The position numbers were made by a program, and so were the translations under genes. From SSC3 sp963769585 (GTDB lineage: Bacteria > Actinomycetota > Actinomycetes > Propionibacteriales > Nocardioidaceae): a stretch of 64,000 nt of DNA. The stretch covers positions 992,001 through 1,056,000 of the forward strand of contig CAVYMJ010000006.1 in the NCBI GenBank assembly GCA_963769585.1, written 5' to 3'. Numbering within the stretch: position 1 is the stretch's first letter; the number at the start of each line of letters is the position of its first letter. Below, piece after piece: positions 26,498 through 35,598 of this stretch. The notes beneath the pieces are model-generated. The model worked only from the letters and a program-made list of their open reading frames with translations. It was not told the DNA's origin and did no database searches.

Positions 26498-27519
26498 GCG
26501 CCTCAGTGATCCCCGAGACCTCGGTCGTGGAGGCCCACGCCGCGGTCGTGGGTGGCCGGCCCTGGCAGCGCTGGGCGCTGCTCGCCGTGGGGCTGACGGC
26601 CGCGTTGTCGTTGCCCTGGTTCATCTACCCGCCGGTCGCGATGGACATTGCCGCGATGGCCCTGTTCGCCGTCGCACTCGACATCCTTCTCGGCTTCACC
26701 GGACTGCTCTCCTTCGGTCACGCGGCCTTCTGGGGTGGGTCGGCCTACGTCACCGGACTCGCCGCGATCCACTGGGGGGTTCCCTTCCCGCTCGCGATCC
26801 TGGCGGGTGCACTCTTCGCGATGGTGCTGGCGCTCCCGATCGGCCTGCTCTCGGTGCGCCGGTCGGGGATCTACTTCGCGATGGTGACCCTCGCCTTCGG
26901 GCAGATGCTGTTCTTCATCGCGAACAAGTGGAGCAGCCTCACTGGTGGCGAGAACGGCCTCCAGGGGGTCCCCAAGTCGTTCTTCGGGATCGAGCTCGTG
27001 GAGACCGACTCGTTCTACTTCTACTACGCGGCGCTGCCGATCATCCTGCTCGGGATGTGGGGAGCCTGGCGGATCGTGCACTCGCCGTTCGGTCGGGTCC
27101 TGGTGGCGATCCGTGACAACGCCCCTCGTGCCCGGGCCCTGGGCTACGACGTCGAGCGGTACAAGGTAATCGCCTTCGTCCTCTCGGCCGGACTGGCTGG
27201 GCTCGCCGGGGGGGTCTTCGGAATCAGCCACGGCTTCGTAGCCCTGCCGGAGCTGCACTGGACCACCTCCGGTGAGGTCGTCCTCATCACAGTCCTAGGT
27301 GGGATCGGGACGCTGTGGGGCGGAATCGTCGGCGCGTTTCTCATCGTGACGATGTCCGACGAGCTTGCCTCGTCAGGGTTCGACGGCATCGACACGATCA
27401 CCGGTGCTGTGTTCGTCATCGTGGTCCTGCTGTTCCGCCGCGGGATCTGGGGCACCGCGCGGCACTACTGGGTTCTGTGGCTGGGTCGCCGCAACAGGGC
27501 TCCCCACGACAGCGACTGA
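26494..27519 (+). CDS. livM: Branched-chain amino-acid ABC transporter permease (LivM-like)
   Basis: This 341-aa membrane permease has a 25-residue hydrophilic N-terminus before the first helix. Landmarks are ALDILLGFTGLLSFGHAAFWG, FAMVTLAFGQML and the coupling loop ARALGYDVERYKV. It overlaps LivH by four bases, with GGGAGGAGG just upstream of ATG 26494. It completes the transporter and ends five bases before the convergent regulator gene. Confidence 0.92.
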   Translation: MSASVIPETSVVEAHAAVVGGRPWQRWALLAVGLTAALSLPWFIYPPVAMDIAAMALFAVALDILLGFTGLLSFGHAAFWGGSAYVTGLAAIHWGVPFPLAILAGALFAMVLALPIGLLSVRRSGIYFAMVTLAFGQMLFFIANKWSSLTGGENGLQGVPKSFFGIELVETDSFYFYYAALPIILLGMWGAWRIVHSPFGRVLVAIRDNAPRARALGYDVERYKVIAFVLSAGLAGLAGGVFGISHGFVALPELHWTTSGEVVLITVLGGIGTLWGGIVGAFLIVTMSDELASSGFDGIDTITGAVFVIVVLLFRRGIWGTARHYWVLWLGRRNRAPHDSD

Positions 27520-27524
27520 GCCGC

Positions 27525-29387
27525 TCAGCGCACCAGGGTGTGCAGTCTTAGCGCCAGCTGCACCTCGAGCTGGCCGTCCGGCCGGAGCCACTCCTCGCCG
27601 AGCAGCTGGGTGACGCGGTCCAGTCGCTGGGTCACCGTGTTCACATGGACGTGGAGTTCGGTGGCGGTACGGCTCTGGCTGCCCCCCACCGTGAAGTACG
27701 CCTGGAGAGTAGCGATCAGCTTGGTGTTGCGGCTCGCGTCGTACTCCAGAACCGGCCCGAGGACCGATCCGACGTAGCTCTCGGCGCGGGAGCCCGGAGC
27801 CAGGAGCAGGCCCACGAACCCGAGGTCTGAGGCCATCGCTATCTCACCCTGTCGCCCCAGAGCCACCAGCGCGTCGAGGCATCGCCTGGCCTCCTCGTAG
27901 GCGGAGACGATCGACGCGGGACCGGTCACCGGTCCCGCGGCACCGGCAGTCACCGGTCCAGCCATCGGGTGTCGCAGCCCTTCCTCCACGATCGCCGCGG
28001 CCTGGCGTGGACTGCTGTTGGGCAGCAGCAGGACAAGCTGCCCCTGGTGTACGGCGGCGAAGCCGTTGTTGACCCCCGCGAGGTACGCCGCGGCCTGGGC
28101 GACCCGGGCCCGGTCTCCGACGAGCTTGGCCACCACAACCGACTGGGGGCGTTGCAGGTCGGCGCCCAGCAGCCGGGCTCGCTGGCGAAGCCCGTCGGGG
28201 TCGCGATCGGCCCCCGTCAGCAGGTCCTCGAGCAGCTCACCCCGGACCCGTCCCTCGGCCTCGGCCACACCGCGACGGAACAACAGCAGCAGGGCGGTGA
28301 CCAACGCGGAGCGCTCGAGGATTCTGCGGTCGCCCTGCTCCAAGGGCCCTTCGCGGCGCAGCAGCAGGGCGGCCAGTTGGTCGGCCCCGGCCAGGACCGG
28401 AGTCGCGAAGACCCCGACACCCTCGACAGTGCGACTGGTCTGGCCGGCGCGCCCGGCCGTCTCGAGGTCGGCCTCGGACAGGACCGCTCCGGGATCGGTG
28501 GCCGCGATCGCCTCGCCCTCCGGGGTCACGACGGTCACCTGACCGCCCAGTACCTCGCGCACCTCACGGACGACGTCGTCGACTCCGCCGCCTTGGAGGA
28601 CGACGCGGGTCAACCGGTCGTGCGCGTCGGCGGCACGCTCGACGTTCTCAGTGTGTGACCGCAGGAGCCCGCTGGCCGCCTCGAGCTCGCTGAGTGCGAG
28701 TTGGGTCTCAGCGAGGAGCCGCGCGTTGTCGATAGCGATCGCCGCGTGAGCGGCCAGTGAGACGAGCAGCGCCGCATCCTCGCGTGCAAACGGGCGCACC
28801 TCGCGGTTGGCTGCGTAGAGGACACCGATGACCTGCTTGCCGAGCAGCAGTGGCACCCCCAGGATCGAGGTGAGCCCCTCGTCGCCGACCGCACTGTCGA
28901 TCGGACCGGTGTGCCTGATCCGCTCGTCGGCGAAGTAGTCGGGCGTGGAGTACGGGGTGGCGGTCTGGGCGACGAGTCCACCGAGTCCTGCCCCCATGGG
29001 CAGCCGAACCGCCCGGAACGAGGGGGTCAGCACTCCCTCGGTCACCCGCATGTACGTGTCCCCGTGCTCGTCGTCGTTGAGCGTCAGGTAGGCGACGTCG
29101 CTGTGCAGCAGCTGCCTGGCGCGGTGCACGATCGCCTCCAGGACGGCGTCGACCTCGGTAAGCGCGGCCAGGTCGCTCGCCGTCTCGTAGAGCGCGGAGA
29201 GCTCGGTCTCCCGGCGGCGCCGCGTCTCGAGAACGGTGCGGACCTGGAGGGCGAGTGCCTTGGCACGCTCAAGTTCCTGGATCTGTTCGGCGTCAGCGGA
29301 GCTGGCGCGAGCAGCGAGCAGCGGACCTTCGAACTCGACCGCGGCGGCCTCCCGCGCGAGCAGGTCGAGGAACTCGATGCCGGACAC
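27525..29387 (-). CDS. GAF-domain transcriptional regulator with PucR/CdaR-type C-terminal HTH
   Basis: This 620-aa protein has a helical N-terminal segment (about residues 1-60), a GAF sensor domain (about 70-215: ELSALYETASDLAAL to FAREDAALLVSLAAHAAIAI), a coiled linker, a middle nucleotide-cyclase-like region, and a C-terminal PucR-type helix-turn-helix ending TELHVHVNTVTQRLDRV. Regulators of this type sense small molecules and often control catabolic genes; the neighbouring Liv transporter and 3-hydroxybutyrate dehydrogenase are candidate targets. GTG 29387 is chosen as the start of the conserved part; the open frame upstream is antisense to the dehydrogenase gene. Confidence 0.82.
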   Translation of the reverse strand: MSGIEFLDLLAREAAAVEFEGPLLAARASSADAEQIQELERAKALALQVRTVLETRRRRETELSALYETASDLAALTEVDAVLEAIVHRARQLLHSDVAYLTLNDDEHGDTYMRVTEGVLTPSFRAVRLPMGAGLGGLVAQTATPYSTPDYFADERIRHTGPIDSAVGDEGLTSILGVPLLLGKQVIGVLYAANREVRPFAREDAALLVSLAAHAAIAIDNARLLAETQLALSELEAASGLLRSHTENVERAADAHDRLTRVVLQGGGVDDVVREVREVLGGQVTVVTPEGEAIAATDPGAVLSEADLETAGRAGQTSRTVEGVGVFATPVLAGADQLAALLLRREGPLEQGDRRILERSALVTALLLLFRRGVAEAEGRVRGELLEDLLTGADRDPDGLRQRARLLGADLQRPQSVVVAKLVGDRARVAQAAAYLAGVNNGFAAVHQGQLVLLLPNSSPRQAAAIVEEGLRHPMAGPVTAGAAGPVTGPASIVSAYEEARRCLDALVALGRQGEIAMASDLGFVGLLLAPGSRAESYVGSVLGPVLEYDASRNTKLIATLQAYFTVGGSQSRTATELHVHVNTVTQRLDRVTQLLGEEWLRPDGQLEVQLALRLHTLVR

Positions 29388-29488
29388 GGAGCCTAGTCTG
29401 GCGGATCCGCCCGCGGACCGGGGCCGCGACCGTCCTCTGGCCCCGGGCAGCGGGCCCGACCCGGTCGCTGGATCGGGCCCGGCTGCAC

Positions 29489-30253
29489 TCAATGCGCGGA
29501 CCAGCCGCCGTCGATGACCAGGTTGCTGCCGGTCATGTACGCGGCGTCGTCCGAGCACAGGTACCCAACCGCGGCGGCGACCTCGTCCGGCTCGACCAGA
29601 CGCTTGATGGCGGGCTGGGTGAGCATCACCTGGCTGACGACGTCGTCCTCGGACAGGCCGTGCAGCCGGGCCTGGTCGGTGATCTGTTGCTCGACCAAAG
29701 GGGTCCGGACGTAGCCCGGGTTCACGCAGTTGCTGGTCACTCCATGCGGAGCCCCCTCCAGCGCGATCACCTTCGAGAGGCCCTCGAGGCCGTGCTTGGC
29801 CGACACGTAGGCCGACTTGAAGGCGCTGGCACGCAGGCCGTGCGCGCTGGAGATGTGCACGATGCGGCCCCACCCGCGCGCGTACATGTGGGGCAGGCAC
29901 GCGCGGGACAGCAGGAACGGCGCCTCGAGCATGACGCGCAGGATCAGGGCGAACCGATCCGGGGGAAAGTCCTCGATCGGGGCCACGTGCTGGATGCCGG
30001 CGTTGTTCACCAGAATGTCGGCGGTGAGAGTCAGGTCCGCCAGGGCCGCGGTGTCGCCCAGGTCGACGACCCACGCCTGGCCCGAGATCTCCCGAGCCAC
30101 CGCTTCCGCGCCAGCCGCGTCGCGGTCGCCGATCACCACCTGAGCCCCGTGGGTCGCGAGTCGGCGGGCGATCGCTGTCCCGATGCCGCTGGCTCCACCG
30201 GTGACCAGCGCACGCTTGCCGGTCAGATCGGTGGCCGGCGCGCTGGTCTGCAT
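29489..30253 (-). CDS. bdhA: 3-hydroxybutyrate dehydrogenase (SDR family)
   Basis: This 254-aa SDR should oxidise D-3-hydroxybutyrate to acetoacetate with NAD+, a step in polyhydroxybutyrate or ketone-body use. It shows TGGASGIG, the family-specific NNAGIQHVAPIEDFPP, catalytic Ser in SSAHG, YVSAK, and the C-terminal MTGSNLVIDGGWSAH. ATG 30253 lies eight bases after a minus-strand TAGGTT box, so I prefer it over GTG 30259. Co-directional with the downstream regulator. Confidence 0.85.
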   Translation of the reverse strand: MQTSAPATDLTGKRALVTGGASGIGTAIARRLATHGAQVVIGDRDAAGAEAVAREISGQAWVVDLGDTAALADLTLTADILVNNAGIQHVAPIEDFPPDRFALILRVMLEAPFLLSRACLPHMYARGWGRIVHISSAHGLRASAFKSAYVSAKHGLEGLSKVIALEGAPHGVTSNCVNPGYVRTPLVEQQITDQARLHGLSEDDVVSQVMLTQPAIKRLVEPDEVAAAVGYLCSDDAAYMTGSNLVIDGGWSAH

Positions 30254-30340
30254 GTCCACAGAACCTACGGAGGGATCGACCCCCTATCCATGGCAGCGCC
30301 GCACATACTTTGGCGCTGATCCATGTGCTCGGGCTCCGTA

Positions 30341-31282
30341 TCAGCGGGGAAGGTGAACTCCGACGCCCCGGGCGCGCGCCCGCTGCCAGACGAGGTGCGC
30401 CATGACCGCGTCGACAGCGCCCACGCCCAGGCTGCACGAGACCCTGAGGTCCCCGGCCGGTGTGCCTGCCAGTGCCGCCCCGAGGGACATCGCCGGAGCG
30501 GGCCACCCCGCGAAGTGGCCCAGCGCGCGGTAGTGCTCGAACTGGCTGATGTCGTCGACCACCAGGACAGCGGCCTGCTCGACGAGCCGGGCGTCCACGT
30601 AAGCGCTGAAGTCCACCGGTACGACGAGGCAGCGATCCGGCAGCCAGGCACGATCGAGCCGGCGCTTCGGATCGGGGGACATCGGGCCCGCTGTGATGAC
30701 GACGTCCGCTCCCTCGACCGCAGCCCGTGCGTCCGGGTACAGCTCGACGCCGGAATGTGGCTCGACGGGTCTAGGGCCCGCGAAGACCCGAATCTCCGCC
30801 CCGGGGTTCAGCGCTGCCACGACCTGCGCGTGCTGCCGGCCCTGCTCGCCGTACCCGAGGATGGCGACGCGGCGCCAGCCGGCGTGAGCGAGGTGCCGGA
30901 TGCTGACTGCGCTGGCGGCAGCGGTGCGCGCTGCGGTGATCTCCGCGGCGTCCATCACCGCCAGCGGCAGCCCGGTCTCGGAGTCGTTGAGGACGATGAG
31001 CCCCGAGATGTAGGCCCGTCCATGGGACGGGTTCGCCGGGTAGGCGCCGACCCACTTGATCGCGGTCACGTCGGCCTCGACCAGGTACGCCGGCATCGCG
31101 TGCAGGAAGCTCTCGGGCCGTGGGTGGACACCGATCTTGGCCGGGTTCTCGATCCGGCCGTCGGCCAGTTCTTGATAGGTCCGAGCCAGGTGGTCCAGCT
31201 GCTCGGGCAGGCCGGGCAGCAGCTGACGGACCATCGCGCGGTCGAGGTAGGTCAGGTGGGTGGGGACTGGATCGCCGGTCAC
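30341..31282 (-). CDS. Ornithine cyclodeaminase/mu-crystallin family protein
   Basis: This 313-aa NAD(P)-binding protein has an N-terminal dimerisation region (TAIKWVGAYPANPSHGR), then the Rossmann fold with ILGYGEQGRQHAQVVAAL. The family includes ornithine cyclodeaminase, alanine dehydrogenase, ketimine reductases and staphylopine-type precursors, so the reaction is not fixed. GTG 31282 overlaps the stop of the upstream membrane-protein gene (GTGA), suggesting coupling. Confidence 0.82.
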   Translation of the reverse strand: MTGDPVPTHLTYLDRAMVRQLLPGLPEQLDHLARTYQELADGRIENPAKIGVHPRPESFLHAMPAYLVEADVTAIKWVGAYPANPSHGRAYISGLIVLNDSETGLPLAVMDAAEITAARTAAASAVSIRHLAHAGWRRVAILGYGEQGRQHAQVVAALNPGAEIRVFAGPRPVEPHSGVELYPDARAAVEGADVVITAGPMSPDPKRRLDRAWLPDRCLVVPVDFSAYVDARLVEQAAVLVVDDISQFEHYRALGHFAGWPAPAMSLGAALAGTPAGDLRVSCSLGVGAVDAVMAHLVWQRARARGVGVHLPR

Positions 31283-31611
31283 TTGCCCGACCGCCGGTGA
31301 CCTCCCGAGGCGGCCGGACGCTTCCCACGGGGGAGCAGTCCGAGGAGGCTTAGCCCGCGGGAGAGCAGGATGAGGCCGAGGGCAAGGCAGGCGATGGCGC
31401 CCAGGGTGGCCAGGGTCATGAAGAGCCAGGCAAGCGCTCGCCCGTCCTTGGCCTGAGCACCGAAGTCGATCGCGGCACCGACCAGGAAGACCCACGCCAC
31501 AGCGCTCGCGGCGGCGCCGCCGAACACCCCTCCGAGCGCTAAGAGGGGACTCGTAGGGCGCGTCACCGGGTCGGCCCGCCGCCGCCCTCCGGATGCACCC
31601 ATGCTGAGCAT
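31279..31611 (-). CDS. Small two-helix membrane protein
   Basis: This 110-aa protein (101 aa if the second ATG at 31602 is used) has a basic N-terminus, hydrophobic helices at about residues 24-47 and 60-85, and a basic tail. I recognise no family. Its stop overlaps the start of the cyclodeaminase-like gene, which supports it being real and co-transcribed. No clear ribosome binding site precedes either ATG. Confidence 0.6.
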   Translation of the reverse strand: MLSMGASGGRRRADPVTRPTSPLLALGGVFGGAAASAVAWVFLVGAAIDFGAQAKDGRALAWLFMTLATLGAIACLALGLILLSRGLSLLGLLPRGKRPAASGGHRRSGK

Positions 31612-31847
31612 TCTGCATCAGGGGCCAACGTTCGGTGCCACCAGGCCCGGCGCGTTCCTGCTGGGGCTGCCGTGACTGCTGTGGCGAGCACGCGTTCGCT
31701 CCGCCGACACGCCGTACGCCGCCGGGCGAGGCACGGTTTGAGACGGCGCATACGCGCTCTGACCTGGGGTTTTACCGGCATACCGAAGGAACGTGAACGA
31801 AAACCCTGATAGCACTTGCGCACCTTGGGAGCCGGGCGTACGGTAAC

Positions 31848-31864
31848 CACTACATCTAGTAGTT
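31848..31864. promoter_or_regulatory. NrdR box 1
   Basis: ACTAC-ATCTA-GTAGT is a perfect inverted repeat (31849-31863) of NrdR-box type. Its centre is 31 bp from that of box 2, three helical turns, the tandem spacing expected for NrdR binding upstream of nrdR-nrdJ. The rest of the 31612-32046 gap shows no gene. Confidence 0.8.
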
Positions 31865-31878
31865 ACAGCGTTGTAGTT

Positions 31879-31895
31879 CTCCACAGATTGTGGTC
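31879..31895. promoter_or_regulatory. NrdR box 2
   Basis: CCACA-GAT-TGTGG is a perfect inverted repeat (31881-31893), the second of the tandem pair. Confidence 0.78.
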
Positions 31896-32046
31896 AGTTC
31901 TCAACAGGAATCTGCTGGTTGTCCCCACGTTACCCACAGGTTCACGCACAAGGTCCAAGGTTGCGGCATGCCAAAACCGGGCGGAGTGCAGAACTGTCGG
32001 TGACACCGGTTGAGATGGATACATGACGGACCAGGAGGTGTTGTGG

Positions 32047-32532
32047 ATGCACTGCCCGTACTGCCGCAACACTGACACCCGGGTCCTGGACAGCCGTGTG
32101 GCCGAGGACGGCAGCGCGATCCGCCGCCGGCGTACGTGCCAGTCCTGCAACAAGCGGTTCTCGACCGTGGAGCAGATGCAGCTGACGGTGCTCAAGCGCA
32201 GCGGCGCGACGGAGCCCTTCACTCGCGAGAAGGCGATCTCCGGGGTGCGCAAGGCCTGCAAGGGCCGGCCCGTCACCGAGGACGACCTCGCCTGCCTGGG
32301 GCAGAAGGTCGAGGAGACCCTGCGCAACGTGGGCTGGGCCGAGGTCCCTTCCCACGAGGTCGGGCTGGCGATCCTCGGCCCGCTGCGCGAGCTCGACGAG
32401 GTCGCCTACCTGCGGTTCGCGAGCGTCTACCGCGCGTTTGAGTCGGCAACGGACTTCGAAGCCGAGATCGCCCTCCTGCGTGCCGAGGCAGGCGCACCGG
32501 AGATACCACCGCAGCCCGTACCAACGGGCTGA
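32047..32532 (+). CDS. nrdR: Transcriptional repressor NrdR
   Basis: NrdR senses ATP/dATP and represses ribonucleotide reductase genes. The 161-aa protein begins MHCPYCRNTDTRVLDSR with a four-cysteine zinc ribbon (CPYC ... CQSC), followed by the ATP-cone domain (LKRSGATEPFTREKAISGV). ATG 32047 has AGGAGGTG upstream; an in-frame ATG at 32023 would add eight residues before the family start. Two NrdR boxes lie 150-200 bases upstream, so the nrdR-nrdJ operon is probably self-repressed. Confidence 0.95.
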   Translation: MHCPYCRNTDTRVLDSRVAEDGSAIRRRRTCQSCNKRFSTVEQMQLTVLKRSGATEPFTREKAISGVRKACKGRPVTEDDLACLGQKVEETLRNVGWAEVPSHEVGLAILGPLRELDEVAYLRFASVYRAFESATDFEAEIALLRAEAGAPEIPPQPVPTG

Positions 32533-32542
32533 CCCAAAGACC

Positions 32543-32576
32543 GCCCGGCACGTAGTGGGGAAGCTGCGTGCCGGGC
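32543..32576. terminator. Hairpin between nrdR and nrdJ
   Basis: Ten-base perfect arms (32543-32552 and 32567-32576) enclose a 14-base loop, 11 bases after the nrdR stop. It could attenuate read-through into nrdJ or protect the nrdR mRNA end. Confidence 0.65.
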
Positions 32577-32651
32577 GCACCAAGCACAGCCGCTCGGGAT
32601 GACGGCACTGGTTCGGATTGTTGAACACTTATGGGGAACAGGAGAAGTCAG

Positions 32652-35525
32652 TTGACGGAGACGGTGAATGGTCCGGCCTCGGCGAAGAAGCCGACGCGCA
32701 AGCCCGGTGGTGCCTCACAGGGTGGCCTGAAGATCGAGCGGATCTTCAGCACTGAAGGCGTGCACCCCTACGACGAGATCACGTGGGAGCGTCGCGACGT
32801 CGTCCAGACGAACTGGAAGACCGGCGACACGGTCTTCGAGCAGCGCGGGGTCGAGTTCCCGGACTTCTGGTCGGTCAATGCTTCCACCATCGTCACCACC
32901 AAGTACTTCCGCGGAGCCGTCGGTACCGAGGCCCGCGAGACGAGCCTGCGCCAGCTGGTCGACCGCGTCGTGAAGACCTACCGCAAGAGCGGTGAGGACA
33001 ACGGCTACTTCGCCTCCCCGGCCGACGCCGAGCTCTTCGAGCACGAGCTGACCTACCTCCTGGTGAACCAGTACTTCTCCTTCAACTCCCCGGTCTGGTT
33101 CAACGTCGGGACGGCGTCGCCCCAGCAGGTCTCCGCGTGCTTCATCCTGGCCGTCGACGACTCGATGGACTCGATCCTGAACTGGTACAAGGAGGAGGGG
33201 TTCATCTTCAAGGGCGGCTCCGGTGCCGGCCTCAACCTCTCCCGGATCCGTTCCTCCAAGGAGCTCCTGTCCAGCGGTGGTACGGCCTCTGGCCCGGTCT
33301 CGTTCATGCGCGGTGCCGACGCCTCCGCCGGCACGATCAAGTCGGGCGGCGCAACGCGGCGCGCGGCCAAGATGGTCGTGCTGGATGTCGACCACCCCGA
33401 CATCGAAGAGTTCGTGATGACCAAGGCGCGCGAGGAGGACAAGATCCGCGCCCTGCGTGACGCAGGTTTCGACATGGACCTCGGTGGCCACGACATCACC
33501 TCGGTGCAGTACCAGAACGCCAACAACTCCGTCCGCGTCACCGACGAGTTCATGCGCGCGGTCGAGGACGGCACGTCCTTCGGACTGCGCGGACGCAAGA
33601 CCGGTGAGGTCATCGAGACCGTCGACGCGCGGGAGCTGTTCAGGAAGATCAGCCAGGCCGCCTGGGAGTGCGCCGACCCCGGCCTGCAGTACGACGACAC
33701 GATCAACGACTGGCACACCAACCCCGAGACTGGCCGGATCACTGCGTCCAACCCCTGCTCGGAGTACATGTCGCTGGACAACTCGTCCTGCAACCTCGCC
33801 TCGCTCAACCTGCTGAAGTTCCTCAAGTCCGACGACACCTTCGACGCACCGCTGTTCGCGAAGGCTGTGGAGCTCATCATCACCGCGATGGACATCTCCA
33901 TCTGCTTCGCCGACTTCCCGACCGAGGCGATCGGCAACACCACGGTCGACTACCGCCAGCTCGGCATCGGCTACGCAAACCTCGGCGCGCTCCTGATGGC
34001 GATGGGCCTGGGCTACGACTCCGACGGTGGTCGGGCGATGGCCGCGACCATCACCTCACTCATGACCGGCACGTCGTACCGGCGGTCCGCTGAGCTGGCC
34101 GGGATCGTCGGGCCCTACAACGGCTACGCCCGCAACGCCGCAGCCCACAAGCGGGTGATGCGCAAGCACCAGGCCGCCAACGACGCCGTACGCACGGTCC
34201 ACTCCCACGACCTCGCCGTACACAAGCTCGCGACGCAGGCCTGGGCAGACGTCATCAAGCTCGGGGAGAAGGCTGGCTTCCGCAACGCGCAGGCCTCCGT
34301 GCTCGCCCCGACCGGCACCATCGGCTTCATGATGGACTGCGACACCACCGGCATCGAGCCGGACTTCTCGCTGGTGAAGTTCAAGAAGCTCGTCGGCGGC
34401 GGCTCGATGCAGATCGTCAACCAGACGATCCCGCGGGCGCTCAGGAAGCTCGGCTACCAGGAAGAGCAGCTCGAGGCCATCGTCGAGTACATCGCCGAGC
34501 ACGGCCACGTCATCGATGCTCCCGGTCTGAAGACCGAGCACTACGAGATCTTCGACACTGCTATGGGTGCTCGCGCGCTCGCCCCGATGGGGCACGTGCG
34601 CATGATGGCCGCCTGCCAGCCGTTCCTCTCCGGGGCGATCTCCAAGACCGTGAACCTGCCCGAGACGGCCACCGTCGAGGAGATCGAGGACATCTACCTC
34701 CAGTCCTGGAAGCTCGGCCTCAAGGCGACCGCGGTCTACCGCGACAACTGCAAGGTGGGACAGCCGCTCGCCGACGCCAAGGCCAAGGGTGCGGACCGGG
34801 CTGTCGCTCCGGGCGGGGACCCGGCCGAGACGAAGGTCGTCGAGATCGCCAAGCCGTTCCGCAAGAGGCTGCCGAAGTCCCGCCCCTCGCGAACGACCTC
34901 GTTCACCGTGGGTGGCGCCGAGGGCTACATGACCAGCGGCTCCTACCCCGACGACGGCCTCGGCGAGGTCTTTCTCAAGCTGGGCAAGCAGGGGTCGACT
35001 CTGGCCGGTGTGATGGACGCCTTCTCGATCGCGGTGTCGATCGGCCTGCAGTACGGCGTACCGCTGGAGACCTACGTCTCGAAGTTCACCAACCTGCGGT
35101 TCGAGCCGGCAGGCCTCACCGACGACCCCGACGTACGCATGTCGCAGTCGATCATGGACTACATCTTCCGCCGACTGGCCCTGGACTACATGCCGTTCGA
35201 GCAGCGGGCCGCGTTGAGCATCTACACCGCGGAAGAGCGTCAGCGACAGCTGGAGACCGGCAGCTACGAGGCGGACGAGGAGATCATCTCCGAGGCCGAC
35301 AGCCTGAAGTCGGAGCACCCGGTCGCCGAAAGCGTCCCCGAGGACGTCGTCGAGGCCACCGCCAAGGAAGCGCCGAAGCAGGCGCACACCAGCGCTGAGC
35401 TTTTCGAGGTCATCACCGGCACGTCCATCGACAGCCCGCTCTGCTTCACCTGCGGTACCAAGATGCGCCCGGCAGGTAGCTGCTTCGTCTGTGAAGGGTG
35501 CGGCAGCACCAGCGGCTGCAGCTGA
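32652..35525 (+). CDS. nrdJ: Adenosylcobalamin-dependent (class II) ribonucleoside-diphosphate reductase
   Basis: NrdJ makes deoxyribonucleotides using adenosylcobalamin as radical source. The 957-aa protein has the N-terminal VHPYDEITWERRDVV, the active-site cysteine regions (SACFILAVDDS and NPCSEYMSLDNSSCNLASLN), PTGTIGFMMDCDTTGIEPD, and a C-terminal cysteine tail (CFTCGTKM ... CEGCGS) that re-reduces the active site. I choose TTG 32652 (MTETVNGPASAKKP, close to Streptomyces NrdJ) because AGGAG lies seven bases upstream; ATG 32631 has none. No intein is present. No B12 riboswitch is apparent upstream. Confidence 0.95.
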   Translation: MTETVNGPASAKKPTRKPGGASQGGLKIERIFSTEGVHPYDEITWERRDVVQTNWKTGDTVFEQRGVEFPDFWSVNASTIVTTKYFRGAVGTEARETSLRQLVDRVVKTYRKSGEDNGYFASPADAELFEHELTYLLVNQYFSFNSPVWFNVGTASPQQVSACFILAVDDSMDSILNWYKEEGFIFKGGSGAGLNLSRIRSSKELLSSGGTASGPVSFMRGADASAGTIKSGGATRRAAKMVVLDVDHPDIEEFVMTKAREEDKIRALRDAGFDMDLGGHDITSVQYQNANNSVRVTDEFMRAVEDGTSFGLRGRKTGEVIETVDARELFRKISQAAWECADPGLQYDDTINDWHTNPETGRITASNPCSEYMSLDNSSCNLASLNLLKFLKSDDTFDAPLFAKAVELIITAMDISICFADFPTEAIGNTTVDYRQLGIGYANLGALLMAMGLGYDSDGGRAMAATITSLMTGTSYRRSAELAGIVGPYNGYARNAAAHKRVMRKHQAANDAVRTVHSHDLAVHKLATQAWADVIKLGEKAGFRNAQASVLAPTGTIGFMMDCDTTGIEPDFSLVKFKKLVGGGSMQIVNQTIPRALRKLGYQEEQLEAIVEYIAEHGHVIDAPGLKTEHYEIFDTAMGARALAPMGHVRMMAACQPFLSGAISKTVNLPETATVEEIEDIYLQSWKLGLKATAVYRDNCKVGQPLADAKAKGADRAVAPGGDPAETKVVEIAKPFRKRLPKSRPSRTTSFTVGGAEGYMTSGSYPDDGLGEVFLKLGKQGSTLAGVMDAFSIAVSIGLQYGVPLETYVSKFTNLRFEPAGLTDDPDVRMSQSIMDYIFRRLALDYMPFEQRAALSIYTAEERQRQLETGSYEADEEIISEADSLKSEHPVAESVPEDVVEATAKEAPKQAHTSAELFEVITGTSIDSPLCFTCGTKMRPAGSCFVCEGCGSTSGCS

Positions 35526-35536
35526 ACACTTCAGAG

Positions 35537-35564
35537 CGGCCTGGCGAGCAATCTCGCCAGGCCG
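35537..35564 (+). terminator. Terminator after nrdJ
   Basis: A 12-base perfect stem (35537-35548 with 35553-35564) has the four-base loop CAAT and a following TTCTT. It lies 12 bases after the nrdJ stop and ahead of the convergent HAD gene. Confidence 0.88.
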
Positions 35565-35598
35565 TTCTTGAGGTCGGAGACGACCAGGATCCGCATTG

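Noticed and set aside
27525..30506. A 993-codon open frame on the minus strand spanning the regulator and the 3-hydroxybutyrate dehydrogenase
   Set aside because: The part above 29387 is simply antisense to the dehydrogenase gene and shows no protein-like pattern; the real regulator starts near GTG 29387.
31612..32651. A B12 (adenosylcobalamin) riboswitch ahead of nrdJ
   Set aside because: No B12-box-like conserved element was seen in 31612-32046 or 32533-32651; NrdR boxes explain regulation better.
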